Part shown: in pieces, positions 50,218 to 59,900 of the stretch
Layout of the letters: each line of letters opens with the position of its first letter
Numbering within the stretch: position 1 is the first letter of the stretch
From: Aquibaculum sediminis
GTDB lineage: Bacteria > Pseudomonadota > Alphaproteobacteria > Kiloniellales > DSM-21159
Assembly: GCF_040712085.1 (NCBI RefSeq)
Contig: NZ_JBFCVK010000005.1
Location: 124,001 to 188,000, forward strand
Length of the DNA: 64,000 bases
Reading direction: 5' to 3'
Program-made: the position numbers and the translations under genes
Notes under the pieces: model-generated
Told to the model about the DNA's origin: nothing
What the model saw: the letters and a program-made list of their open reading frames with translations, nothing else
Databases searched by the model: none

Positions 50218-51141
50218 CTATCCGGCCTTTGCCGGAGCCGCTCGGCGGCCCTCCAGCAGTGATCCCGTGGTGAAGAAGCCGACGCCCAGCCAGATGCAGG
50301 CGAAGGTGATGGCATGCGCCGTGGTGAAGGCCTCGCCGAAGGCCAGGACGGCGAGCAGGAACTGCAGGCTCGGCGTAATGTACTGCATCACCCCGACCGT
50401 GCCCAACTCCAGGCGCCGGGCCGCACCGGCAAACCACATCAGCGGCAGGGCCGTCACCGCACCCGCCGCCAGCAGCAGCAGGTCGAGCCGCAGGGAATAG
50501 CCGGAGAGGAAGAGGCTCTGGCCCTGCACCTGCACCCAGATCAGGTAGAGCAGCGCGGGCAGGAAGAGCAGCAGCGTCTCCAGGAAGAGGCCGTCGCGCG
50601 CGCCCAGGGCCATCTGCTTGCGCAGCAGGCCGTAGAAGCCGAAGCACAGCGCCAGACCGAGAGATATCCAGGGGAAGCCGTCGTTCTGCGCCGCGAGGTT
50701 CACCACGCCCACCGCCGCAACGGCGATGCCGATCCAGCGCAGGCGCCCCAGGCGCTCGCCGAGAAAGACCATGCCGAGCAGCACACTGACCAGCGGGTTG
50801 AGATAGTACCCCAGGCTGGCCTCCAGCAGGCGCTCGGTGACGATGGCGATGATGAAGATCAGCCAGTTGAGCGTGATCAGGATCGTCGAGCCGGTCAGCA
50901 GGAGCACCGTGCGCCGCTGCCGCAGGGCATCGCGGATCGGACCGTAGCCCTTGGCGTAGATCACGAGCGGCGCCAGGAACACCGCCGCCCAGACGATGCG
51001 GTGCGCCAGCAGTTCGAGGACCTCCACCGCCTCCACGGCGCGGAAATAGAGCGGAAAGAGACCCCAAGAGAGGAAGGCTGCCAGCCCGAGGGCGAGGCCG
51101 ATGCTGCGGTTGCGCTGGGCGGAAATTTCTGCGGCGGTCAC
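50218..51141 (-). CDS. RarD-type EamA permease (downstream copy)
   Basis: 307 residues with ten predicted membrane segments of the RarD subfamily: GLFPLYFRAVEAVEVLELLAHR and SLGYYLNPLVSVLLG are characteristic, as is the late TVGVMQYITPSLQFLLAV. Its start overlaps the stop of the sister gene upstream (51138-51141, ATGA). Function of RarD proteins is uncertain (drug/metabolite transporter superfamily; chloramphenicol-related phenotypes have been reported). Confidence 0.93.
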   Translation of the reverse strand: MTAAEISAQRNRSIGLALGLAAFLSWGLFPLYFRAVEAVEVLELLAHRIVWAAVFLAPLVIYAKGYGPIRDALRQRRTVLLLTGSTILITLNWLIFIIAIVTERLLEASLGYYLNPLVSVLLGMVFLGERLGRLRWIGIAVAAVGVVNLAAQNDGFPWISLGLALCFGFYGLLRKQMALGARDGLFLETLLLFLPALLYLIWVQVQGQSLFLSGYSLRLDLLLLAAGAVTALPLMWFAGAARRLELGTVGVMQYITPSLQFLLAVLAFGEAFTTAHAITFACIWLGVGFFTTGSLLEGRRAAPAKAG

Positions 51142-52034
51142 GCCCTCCGCTCCATCAGCGAACCGACGATGAAGCAGACAACCCCAACCCAGATGAAAAC
51201 GAAAGTGACGGCATGCACGGAGGTGAAAGCCTCGCCAAAGACCAGGATGGCCAGGAAGAACTGCAGTGTCGGCGCGATATACTGCATCACGCCGATGGTC
51301 GCCAGTTCCAGGCGGCGCGCCGCCGCCGCGAACCAGAGCAGCGGCACGGCGGTCACCACACCTGACGCCATGAGCATGAGATCGCTGCCCGGCACCGCCG
51401 CGGACAGGAAGGCGCCGGTACCCTGGACGTTCAGCCAGAGCAGGAAGGCCAAAGCTAAGGGCAGCAGCAGGATGGTTTCCAGGAAGAGCCCGTCACGCGC
51501 GCCCAGCGCCGTCTGCTTGCGGATCAGACCGTAGAAGCCAAAACAGAGCGCCAGGCTGATGGAAATCCAGGGAAAGCCCTCGTGCCGCAGGGCGAGATTG
51601 GCCACGCCGATCGCGCCCAGGGCCACGCCGAGCCAGCGAAGGCGACCCATTCGTTCCCGGAGAAAGACCAGCCCCAGGAGCACGTTGATCAGGGGGTTGA
51701 GGTAGTAGCCCAGGCTGACTTCCAGCAGCCGATCGCTGACGATCGCGATGATGAAGATCAGCCAGTTGAGGGAGATGAGGACGGTCGAGCCGGCCAGGGC
51801 CAGCAGCGTGCGCCGGTCGCGCAGGGCCTGGCGCACCTTGCCCATCTCGTTGGCCAGGATGACCAGCGGCGCAAGCACCAGGGCCGACCAGACGACGCGA
51901 TGGGCCAGAAGCTCGTAGGGGTCGACCCAGGCGACCTGGCGGAAATAGATCGGTGCCAGGCCCCAGAAAATGAACGTGGCCAGCCCGAAGCCGACCCCGA
52001 TCGTTCTTTGCCGTTCGATTTCCGCTGCCGTCAC
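51138..52034 (-). CDS. RarD-type EamA permease (upstream copy)
   Basis: 298 residues; clear paralogue of the next gene. Both begin MTAAEI-(S/E)-xQR and share SLGYYLNPLINVLLG and TIGVMQYIAPTLQFFLAI. Ten predicted membrane segments. The two are adjacent, translationally coupled tandem duplicates, so they may form a heterodimer or have diverged in specificity. Confidence 0.93.
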   Translation of the reverse strand: MTAAEIERQRTIGVGFGLATFIFWGLAPIYFRQVAWVDPYELLAHRVVWSALVLAPLVILANEMGKVRQALRDRRTLLALAGSTVLISLNWLIFIIAIVSDRLLEVSLGYYLNPLINVLLGLVFLRERMGRLRWLGVALGAIGVANLALRHEGFPWISISLALCFGFYGLIRKQTALGARDGLFLETILLLPLALAFLLWLNVQGTGAFLSAAVPGSDLMLMASGVVTAVPLLWFAAAARRLELATIGVMQYIAPTLQFFLAILVFGEAFTSVHAVTFVFIWVGVVCFIVGSLMERRA

Positions 52035-52199
52035 CCGCCGCCTCTTGTCCCCTGCACGGCACTGCTGCCGCGGCGCGACTTTAGCGTGCGAAGTGCCAAA
52101 CCTCAGCCCTGTCGGGCCACATGCCAGCCATGCAGCGAGAGGCGCAGCACAGAGAGCCCTTGCAGAAAGGGCTCAGGCGGAAAGTGGGTGAAAAGCCGA

Positions 52200-52227
52200 G
52201 CGGCCCGCCGGCACTAAGGCGGGCCGC
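52200..52227 (-). terminator. Terminator of the DUF1127 gene
   Basis: Perfect 10-base stem (52200-52209 with 52218-52227) and an eight-base loop, 13 bases beyond the leftward gene's stop. Read leftward, the stem is followed by TCGGCTTTTC, a modest U-rich tail. Confidence 0.75.
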
Positions 52228-52240
52228 AGGGAGAGACGGT

Positions 52241-52894
52241 CTAGGCGGCGCGGGCGGGTTCCGAGACTGTGTTCGCCGCTTCCGGGGCGCCGGTCCAGGT
52301 CACCTGGCTGCGCTTGGCGGCGCGGGGCTGGAACACGATGTCGGCAGCCACCGCCGGGGCGTTGAGCGGCTGCGGCTGGCGCTTCGTGACCTCGGCGGAC
52401 ATCTCGCCGCGCAGGTAGGCCTGGATATCGCCCGGCTCGATGCCGATGTCGGCCAGCATGCGCCGGTCCAGCGTCGCCAGATCGCGTGCGGTGCGGCGAC
52501 GAACGCCCATCTCGGCGAAGCGCTGACGCAGACGGGTCATGGGGCCGGGCTCGGCCGATTCCGGCAGGCCCACGGCCTTGCGCGCGGCCGCCTGGACTTC
52601 ACCGACGCCGATGCCGATGTCAGCCAGCTCGCGGGTGTCCAGCTTGGAGAGCTCCTTGACCGTCTCGCGATAGAGCTTCTGCTTGTTGGCCTCCTCGGGG
52701 CGGCCGGCAAGGCCGAGCTGCCGCCCGACCCAGCTCGCTGCGCTGGTGATCATGGCCGAGACAGCCTTCGCGCGCAGGACTTCGGCCTCGCGCATCACGT
52801 CTTCGATCTGCCGCGTGGTCAGGTTGGAAAATTGGTATGGAGTCTGTTTGGCGGTTTCCAACGCCGCCAATTCCTTTTCGGTCATCCGGGTCAT
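52241..52894 (-). CDS. Small protein with two DUF1127 motifs
   Basis: 217 residues from the ATG at 52894 (AAAGG ribosome site). It contains two DUF1127-like segments: ELSKLDTRELADIGIGVGEV (about 105-124) and DLATLDRRMLADIGIEPGDI (about 163-182). Most DUF1127 proteins are 40-90 residues with a single copy at the C-terminus. Single-domain relatives in alphaproteobacteria bind RNA and adjust carbon or phosphate metabolism. The N-terminal 100 residues are charged and helical. A role in post-transcriptional control is an inference. Confidence 0.85.
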   Translation of the reverse strand: MTRMTEKELAALETAKQTPYQFSNLTTRQIEDVMREAEVLRAKAVSAMITSAASWVGRQLGLAGRPEEANKQKLYRETVKELSKLDTRELADIGIGVGEVQAAARKAVGLPESAEPGPMTRLRQRFAEMGVRRRTARDLATLDRRMLADIGIEPGDIQAYLRGEMSAEVTKRQPQPLNAPAVAADIVFQPRAAKRSQVTWTGAPEAANTVSEPARAA

Positions 52895-53123
52895 CGTGTC
52901 GTGCCTTTCGTCAAACATCCGGCGGAGGCGCCGGCTAATGGGCGGTATCTTTTGTCGCCGTTGGGGTTCGCCCATGATCTAGGCCTCTTTTGCCATGCGT
53001 TCGAGCGGCTTTATTGCACCGCAGCATTGCGGGTGCAGCATGGCATGCACACGCGCGTTTTTCCTGCCGGACCGGCCCCCGCGATGCTTCCATCGCACCG
53101 CCATCTGCACTAGCTTTTGCCCC

Positions 53124-54968
53124 ATGACAGATCACACGACACAGGCGATCCGACTGACGGCCCTGCGCGGCGAACTGCGCAACCGCGGCCTCGACGGTTT
53201 TCTCGTTCCGCGCGCGGACGAGTTTCAGGGGGAGTACGTGCCGCCTTCGGCTGAACGCCTCTCCTGGCTGACCGGCTTCACCGGTTCGGCCGGCTTTGCC
53301 GCGGTGCTGATGGATCAGGCCGCGCTCTTCGTCGACGGGCGCTACACGCTCCAGGCGGCGCAGCAGTGCAATCCCGAGCTCTACGAGATGCGCCACGTCT
53401 CGCAGCAACCCCTCGCAACCTGGCTGCGCGAACACCTGGAGGGCCGGCAGCTGGGCTACGACCCCTGGCTTCATACCGAAAGCCAGGTCCGCCGCCTGAC
53501 CACGGCCTGTGAGCGCGCCGGCGGCTTGCTGGTCGCCAGCCCGGACAACCCGCTGGATGCGGTCTGGAGCGACCGGCCGGAGCCGCCGCTGGGGGAGATA
53601 TCGCTCCACCCGCTGGCCTTCGCCGGGCGCAGCACGGTGGAGAAGTACGCCGATGTCGTGGCCAACCTGCGCGAGGCCGGTGCCGAGGCGGCCGTGCTGA
53701 CCCAGCCCGACTCCCTGGCCTGGCTGCTGAACGTGCGCGGCAGCGACGTGCCGCGTACGCCCCTGCCGCTCTCCTTCGCCATCGTCTACATCCCCGAGGC
53801 GGCGCCGCAGGAGGAAGGCACCTCAGCCCCTGCCGGTAACCGGGAAGGCCGCATCGAGTGGTTCCTCGATCAACGCAAGCTGCCCGAGGTGCTGCAGGCG
53901 GACCTCGACCCGCGGGTGGTCCTGCGCTGGCAGGGCGAGCTGGGCGAAGCCCTGGGCGGCCTGAGCGCGCGCCGCATCCTGGTGGATCCCGACAGCGCCG
54001 CCGCCTGGGTCTTCGACCGGCTGCGCGGCGGCGAGGCCCAGATCGTCGAGGGGGCCGACCCCTGCGCCCTGCCCAAGGCCTGCAAGAACCCCGTGGAGCT
54101 GGAGGGCACCCGCGCCGCCCACCGCCGCGACGGCGTGGCCGTGACCCGCTTTCTGGCCTGGCTGGAGACGGAGACCGCGCGCGGCGCCGTCACCGAGATG
54201 CAGGCGACGGAGCGGCTGGCGGCCCTGCGCGCCGAGCAGGAGCTCTTCCGCGACCTCTCCTTCGACACCATTTCCGGCTCCGGCCCCAACGGCGCCATCG
54301 TCCACTACCGCGTCACGGAGGAGAGCGACCGCAGCCTGAGCCAGGGCGAGCTCTACCTGGTGGACAGCGGCGGGCAGTACCTCGACGGCACCACGGACGT
54401 GACCCGCACCATCGCCATCGGCGCGCCCTCGGCCGAGATGCGCGAGCGCTACACTCGGGTGCTGAAAGGCCATGTGGCGCTCGCCCTGGCCCGCTTCCCC
54501 GCCGGCACCAGCGGCAGCCAGCTCGACAGCCTGGCGCGCCGCCCGCTCTGGGAGGCGGGGCTGGACTACGACCACGGCACCGGCCACGGCGTCGGCAGCT
54601 ACCTCTCGGTCCACGAGGGGCCGCAGCGCATCTCCAAGCTGCCGAACAACGTGGCGCTGCGCCCGGGCATGATCGTTTCCAACGAGCCCGGCTACTACAA
54701 GACCGGCGCCTACGGCATCCGCATCGAGAACCTGGTGGCCGTCACCGAGGCCAGCCCGCTCTCGGACGGCGAGCGCCCCATGCACGGCTTCGAAACCCTC
54801 ACCCTCGCCCCCTTCGACCGCCACCTCATCGACCCGGCCCTGCTGACCTCGGAAGAGCGCACCTGGATCGACACCTACCACGCCCGCGTGCGCGAAAGCC
54901 TGACGCCGCTGCTGGACGCGGAGACGGCCGGGTGGCTGGAAGGGGCGACGGCGCCGTTGGTGGGGTGA
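53124..54968 (+). CDS. Aminopeptidase P family protein (M24B)
   Basis: 614 residues. Removes N-terminal residues before proline. Two creatinase-like N-terminal domains (about 1-310) are followed by the pita-bread catalytic domain. Metal ligands: D and D in LVDSGGQYLDGTTDVTRT, H in GTGHGVGSYLSVHE, E in VSNEPGYY and E in IRIENL. The length matches the three-domain form. Start at 53124 gives MTDHTTQAIRLTAL; an upstream ATG at 52995 adds an unlikely Cys-rich lead. It ends one base before the mobile DNA begins. Confidence 0.95.
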   Translation: MTDHTTQAIRLTALRGELRNRGLDGFLVPRADEFQGEYVPPSAERLSWLTGFTGSAGFAAVLMDQAALFVDGRYTLQAAQQCNPELYEMRHVSQQPLATWLREHLEGRQLGYDPWLHTESQVRRLTTACERAGGLLVASPDNPLDAVWSDRPEPPLGEISLHPLAFAGRSTVEKYADVVANLREAGAEAAVLTQPDSLAWLLNVRGSDVPRTPLPLSFAIVYIPEAAPQEEGTSAPAGNREGRIEWFLDQRKLPEVLQADLDPRVVLRWQGELGEALGGLSARRILVDPDSAAAWVFDRLRGGEAQIVEGADPCALPKACKNPVELEGTRAAHRRDGVAVTRFLAWLETETARGAVTEMQATERLAALRAEQELFRDLSFDTISGSGPNGAIVHYRVTEESDRSLSQGELYLVDSGGQYLDGTTDVTRTIAIGAPSAEMRERYTRVLKGHVALALARFPAGTSGSQLDSLARRPLWEAGLDYDHGTGHGVGSYLSVHEGPQRISKLPNNVALRPGMIVSNEPGYYKTGAYGIRIENLVAVTEASPLSDGERPMHGFETLTLAPFDRHLIDPALLTSEERTWIDTYHARVRESLTPLLDAETAGWLEGATAPLVG

Positions 54969-55140
54969 GGTGCCAGGGACAGATCGGCGCAAAGAAACGT
55001 TGCGCCCAGTTCGGCGACAAGGTCTTCGCGGGTGTAACCTTCATCACCCCACCGTTTGCGCCCGAATTCACGGTCGAGCCGGCTCTTGTGCTTCGTCCAG
55101 TGGGTCAACTCGTGCGCCAAGGTCGCATAACAGGCTTCGG
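54969..55140 (-). pseudogene. Truncated ArdC-like antirestriction/zincin fragment
   Basis: The leftward frame encodes about 57 residues matching the C-terminal part of the ArdC zincin-like domain: ATLAHELTHWTKHKSRLD with the HExxH metal site, WGDEGYTREDLVAELGATF and CADLSL. Both ends are cut: the 5' side by the IS481-like remnant at 55143, the 3' side by the junction at the aminopeptidase P stop. Intact ArdC is about 300 residues and is carried by plasmids and ICEs. This supports a mobile-element origin for the DNA to the right. Confidence 0.85.
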
Positions 55141-55142
55141 GG

Positions 55143-55874
55143 TGTCCCCTTAACCTTCTTTCCATGCTCTTTTTGGAAGGGAGGAACATCCAATGAAACA
55201 GTCAACGACAGCGAAGAAAGCAGCGCCGCGCGACGCGGCGAGCAAGGTGGCGCAGCAGCGGATGAGCGTGCTGGAACTGGCCAACGAACTCGGCAACGTC
55301 GCCGAGGCCTGCCGACAGCGGGGCATTGACCGAACCAGTTTCTACGAGTGGAAACGGCGGTTCCAGACGCAGGGCTTCGACGGCCTGAGGGAGCGTCATG
55401 TCGAGAGCTCCGCCCCGGGCGAGCTGCTCTCGGCCGACACCTTCTTCGTCGGCAGTCTCAAAGCAGCCCGAGGCCGCCGTCGCGATGCCGCACAACGAGG
55501 TACTGCCCTTCTACCGCACCCTCGACCTGCCGGTGAAAGCCGCGCTCACCGACAACGGCCGCGAGTTCTGCGAGACCGACCGCCACCCCTACGAACTCTA
55601 CCTCGATCTGAACGGCATCGAGCATCGCCGAACCAAGGTCCGCACGCCGAAGACCAAAGGCTTTGTCGAGCGATTCAACGGCACTGTCCTCGACGAGTTC
55701 TTCCGGTGAAAATGCGCGAGACCTTCTACGAGACCGTCGAAGCGCTGCAGGCCGATCTCGACGCCTGGCTCCTCCACTACAACACCGAAAGACCCCATCT
55801 CGGCTATCGCAACATGGGTAGACGCCCCATCGAAACCGTCAAGTCATTCGTTAGTCAAGAAGGTTAAGTGGACA
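55143..55874 (+). mobile_element. Decayed IS481-like insertion sequence
   Basis: Bounded by terminal inverted repeats of 18 bases with 17 matches: TGTCCCCTTAACCTTCTT at 55143-55160, and its inverted partner at 55857-55874. The span is 732 bases, while related elements are about 1.1 kb, so it has lost an internal part. No convincing target duplication was seen. It interrupts the ArdC fragment. Confidence 0.85.
55193..55867 (+). pseudogene. IS481-like transposase remnant
   Basis: N-terminal helix-turn-helix (LELANELGNVAEACRQRGID and FYEWKRRFQTQGFDGL) is followed directly by LLSADTFFVGSLK, so most of the linker has been deleted. The rve catalytic part then continues in another frame (QPEAAV..., LTDNGREFCETDRHP, GIEHRRTKVRTPKT) and returns to the first frame after DEFFR (MRETFYETVEALQADLDAWL, YNTERPHLGYRN). 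One internal deletion and at least two frame changes make it inactive. Confidence 0.9.
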
Positions 55875-56026
55875 CTTCCTGCGCTCAATGCTCCTGCAGT
55901 TCGCAAATCCTCAAATGCGATAGCCCTGGACACTGCCCTTGCCGAAAGCGCCTTATGAATCAATCCTTGAGGTGGTATGCGGAACATCCCGTCAACCTCA
56001 GTCCGTTAGGCCCTTAACACGCTCGA

Positions 56027-56905
56027 ATGCCCGTCCTACTTACCCCCCGCCCGTCGTCCAGCTGCGAGCTGACCGAATGGTCCATTGAGGACGCGGAGCA
56101 CGGCGCGTTTGTCGGGGCTCTCGCCTACCTCTATCTCCGGCAAGAGCGAAATGCTCTCCGAGTGATTGCAGATCTCGATCCAGTCAAGCGCCCGCGCCAT
56201 GGCAATGTACGCGACAATGTCTTGGCAAAGCTCGCGGGTCCAGATCCTGCGGATGTCGATGAGATGACGAATGGGACGGGTTCCGCACAAAAGGCTGCCA
56301 AAGACCGCGTGACCAACCATATCGCGCAGCGGGACGGGCTGTTGTTCCAGCATGTCTCTTGGATCGCCGCCCGCATCGCGCTGCCAAACGGTCATCTGAA
56401 CGCACCGCATGTTCGGAAGGCGGACAAAGGGTTCGACGGGTTCATTATCGAGTTCGACGCTGCGAAGGGAAAGGTTGAGCGCGTCATCCTCTGTGAGGAC
56501 AAGGCGTCGGAGAAGCCAAGGACGCTGATCCGCCAAAGCGTGTGGAATGAGGTCAGAGGCATCGTCCGCGGCGAGCGCGACGACCAGATTCTCGCGGACA
56601 TCACGACGCTGCTCGCAGGTATCGAGGGCTTGGATCACGATGGTGCCGAGGACGCAATAGACACGATGATTTGGCAAGACGTTCGCCAGTTCCGCGTCTC
56701 CGTCGCAACAGGTGTGAACCGCCGCAAGAAGGATGGCGGGTATGCCCATCTCCTGAAAGGGTTCGAGACCGTAGCGCCCGGTGCCGCTGCCACGCGGATG
56801 GGTGGAATACTGGCCTTCGATGACGTTCGAAATGGCCTCGACGCGCTCGCACGAGCCGTTGCCGACCGCGTGCGGCTGATCTCTGACGAGGGTGCTGATG
56901 TTTGA
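56027..56905 (+). CDS. Candidate HamA/AbpA-like PD-(D/E)XK nuclease of a defence operon
   Basis: 292 residues; I do not recognise a close named family. What is seen: a short N-terminal region, a helical part (about 85-115) and a nuclease-like core, GFDGF (D137) followed 20 residues later by LCEDKA (E157-x-K159), then a helix SVWNEVRGIV. D-(N~20)-ExK is the minimal PD-(D/E)XK active site and the order found in HamA (DUF1837) proteins. It is coupled to a large Ski2-like helicase by an 8-base overlap, the layout of Hachiman and AbpAB. ATG at 56027 is the first available start, because an in-frame stop lies 9 bases upstream. No strong ribosome site is seen. Confidence 0.5.
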   Translation: MPVLLTPRPSSSCELTEWSIEDAEHGAFVGALAYLYLRQERNALRVIADLDPVKRPRHGNVRDNVLAKLAGPDPADVDEMTNGTGSAQKAAKDRVTNHIAQRDGLLFQHVSWIAARIALPNGHLNAPHVRKADKGFDGFIIEFDAAKGKVERVILCEDKASEKPRTLIRQSVWNEVRGIVRGERDDQILADITTLLAGIEGLDHDGAEDAIDTMIWQDVRQFRVSVATGVNRRKKDGGYAHLLKGFETVAPGAAATRMGGILAFDDVRNGLDALARAVADRVRLISDEGADV

Positions 56906-59900
56906 CGAAAGCTCACGGCGGCTGTTGCGAAGCGCACCTGACTTGGACGGCCTTGACGCAGAGACGATGGACGAACTCCTGACGGAGGCTCACGTTGTCC
57001 TGGCGACGGTGCGTGCAGAAACGATCGACGAAGAGGTTGACGCCACTCTAGATCGTGTGAGGCGCTTAGCGGGAACCTTCGAAGCTTATGTCGCGCTCGG
57101 GCTCAGGCCGGAGCAGCGACGTGCGGCAGCTTTCGTCGCAGCGAGCGCGCATCAGATCATCGCTCGAACGCTGCAAATGCGTAGCGAAGGCCCTACGCTT
57201 CTATCGAGCGATGCAGTCGATGCCGCCTTGGCCAGTACGCTGCTCTTCCTCCTCGCCGAACGTACGGCTGACGCCCAAGAGGCGGCGATGCAGCTTCGCG
57301 CCCGAGGTGAACCGCGAGCGGCGAGACGCACACTTATCCTGTCCATCCGAGAGTTCGCTCGCAGCGAGCTACATAGCATCAACGAGCGCGATCTCGAGGA
57401 AGACCGCATCCCGAACGGCGACAGTCGAGAGGCGGCCACTGACTTCTTGTTTCGGGAATGCGCTCGCGTGGTGCAAAGCCTGGCAAGGGAAGCGCTCGGC
57501 CTCGCCGACGACGAAGCTGCTCGAGCCGATTCCGCATCGCGTCTCGACCGGGTCATGGCTCTGTCGCGGGCGACCGATAGCGGCCTCCCCGGCGAACTCG
57601 AAGGCCCCGTGTATCTCCAGTTCGCCGGACCCCACCACCTGGCTGCGCTTCTCGCGGGGCTCATCGGTGGTGTGCGCGAGACAATGCTCGTCAAACTCCC
57701 GGTGCCCGGCGGGACCAGTGTCGCGCCCTGGACCTCATGGCTGGCGACGCAAGCGGCGACGCGACCATTTCTCTGGACCAACCATCTAGCGGCAGTCCGC
57801 ACCGGCTACCTCGATCGCGGGAAATCGATGGTGATGACGTCGCCTACGGGCTCGGGGAAGACCACCTTGTCCGTTCTGAAGATTGCCGCGACCCGCTGTG
57901 CTGGGAAAGGTGTCGTCTATCTCGCGCCCACACATGCACTTGTTGATCAAGTCGAAGAGGATCTGTCGGGTGAAGTCGGGCATCTGGAACCCACGAGCGT
58001 TGAAGACTTGGCGATCGACGACCTCGGAGAGCGCCTTCCCGATCTCGCCGTGATGACGCCCGAGCGTTGCCTGGCGCTGCTCAACTCCGAACCGACCCTT
58101 TTTGATAATGTCGGCCTCCTCGTCTTCGATGAGTTCCACCTGATCGGCGCCGATGCCGTCGGGCAGATAGGGCCCGGCGACAGCCGCGCGATCGACGCGA
58201 TGCTCGCCCTGTTATCGTTCTCAGCAGTCCGCCGGGATGCCGATCTGCTGCTTCTCTCGGCTATGGTGTCCAATGGGAGAGAGATCGCGAACTGGTTGTC
58301 TCAGCTGTTGCGGCGAAAGGTGCTCGCCTTCGACGACCCTTGGAAGCCGACGCGGCAGCTTCGATCTTGCGTGATCTACGATAGTAGGAAGGTTCAAGAG
58401 GCGCACGCGAAAGCACAGAGCCAGCCGACAAAGAAGCAACGCAGTTTGGTTCCAGTGCGTCCGCTCGGTCTCTTTTCACTCATCGCCGGCTGGCATCCGA
58501 AGGCTCATGAGAAGCTCCTCGTTCGCCCCCTGACGAAGTACCGTCCGCCGTTGACGCGAAATCAGTACGGTCAACTCACCTCCAATAGAAACATCGTCGC
58601 AGCCGAAATCGCGGCTGAGTATGCGGCTGCCGGAAAGCGCGTGATCGTCTTTTGTGCAGACACGAAGGGGTGTGGTAGCGTTCAGAAGCGCATCGGTGAG
58701 CTGCTCGAACCCGCCGACATTCCCTTAGGTGAAGCCCACGAGGCACTGCGCGCCGCCGCGCTTGCGGATGTCGGGACCCAAGAGGCTACGTTCGACCCAT
58801 CCGGTCTGCGGGCGGCGGTCCACCACGGAGATCTGCTGCCAGTCGAACGTCGCCTGACCGAGGGCGTTTTCCGATCCAAGCGCCCTACAGGTGGGCCGTC
58901 GCTTGGTCTGGAAGTCATCGCGGCGACCTCCACGATCGCCCAGGGGCTGAACCTGCCATGCGATGTAGTCGTCCTGGCCGGCACCGATCGCAGCGCTAAA
59001 GACGATCCGGGAGGAAATCCAAGAACGGACCTGCGGCCGCACGAGATCCTGAATGCCCTCGGCAGGGCTGGGCGTGCCGCCTATGCTGCGACAGGGGTGG
59101 CGATCGTCGTTCCAGCAAATCCGATCCAAGTCGATCCGGATGCGCTGAATGATTTCTCTCCAAACAGTCCTCTTCCAATCGTTTTCTCCAATCAAGACGC
59201 CTGCAGCCCCGTCATCGATCCGATCGAGCAGCTCCTCGATCAAATCGAGAGTGCTTCGTCCGACGATCCCCGAATGCAGGGGATGATCCGACGGCTCTCC
59301 GCGGTTGCGGAGGACGGGACGATCGGCTTCGACGAGATCGCGAGAGGATCCTTCGGCTACCACATGCGTCGCGTCGCCAATGAAGGCGCGGCCGACAGGT
59401 GGTTGGATGCCCGCCGGTCGGCACTTGAAACCGCTGCCGCGGCGATAATCGACCCACCCGTTCTCGATTGGCAGCAGGCCATCGCCGTCCGCAGCGGCGT
59501 ACCGCCGGAGATCGTCGCCCGGTTGAACGCTGAATACGATGCCGCGCCCAATAAGGCCGTGACGACCGCAGACTGGATCGATTGGCTTTTGGATACCTCC
59601 ATCAAGTCCGCCGGTGACCTGGCGCTATTCTTCAGAGCGAGCTCACTTGAAGCCGTGTTCGGACGCGCCTGGACCAATACCACAGATCGCGATGCTGCCG
59701 TTGCTGAGGTCCTTAAGGCCCTAAAGGCTATGACGCGCATGTGGTGTGAGGGCAAAACGGTCGTCGAGATCGAGGCCCACGTTCTAGCCGTGATCCACGC
59801 GAACGAGGGGCAGGTGAAACAGAAAGCTTCCCGATCCGCAACCGCACATCGCGCACGGCGGTTCGCTATCCGTATCCTTCCGGATATTGGCTTCATCTGC

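Noticed and set aside
54960..55200. tRNA gene as the island attachment site
   Set aside because: No cloverleaf or tRNA 3' end could be recognised at the junction.
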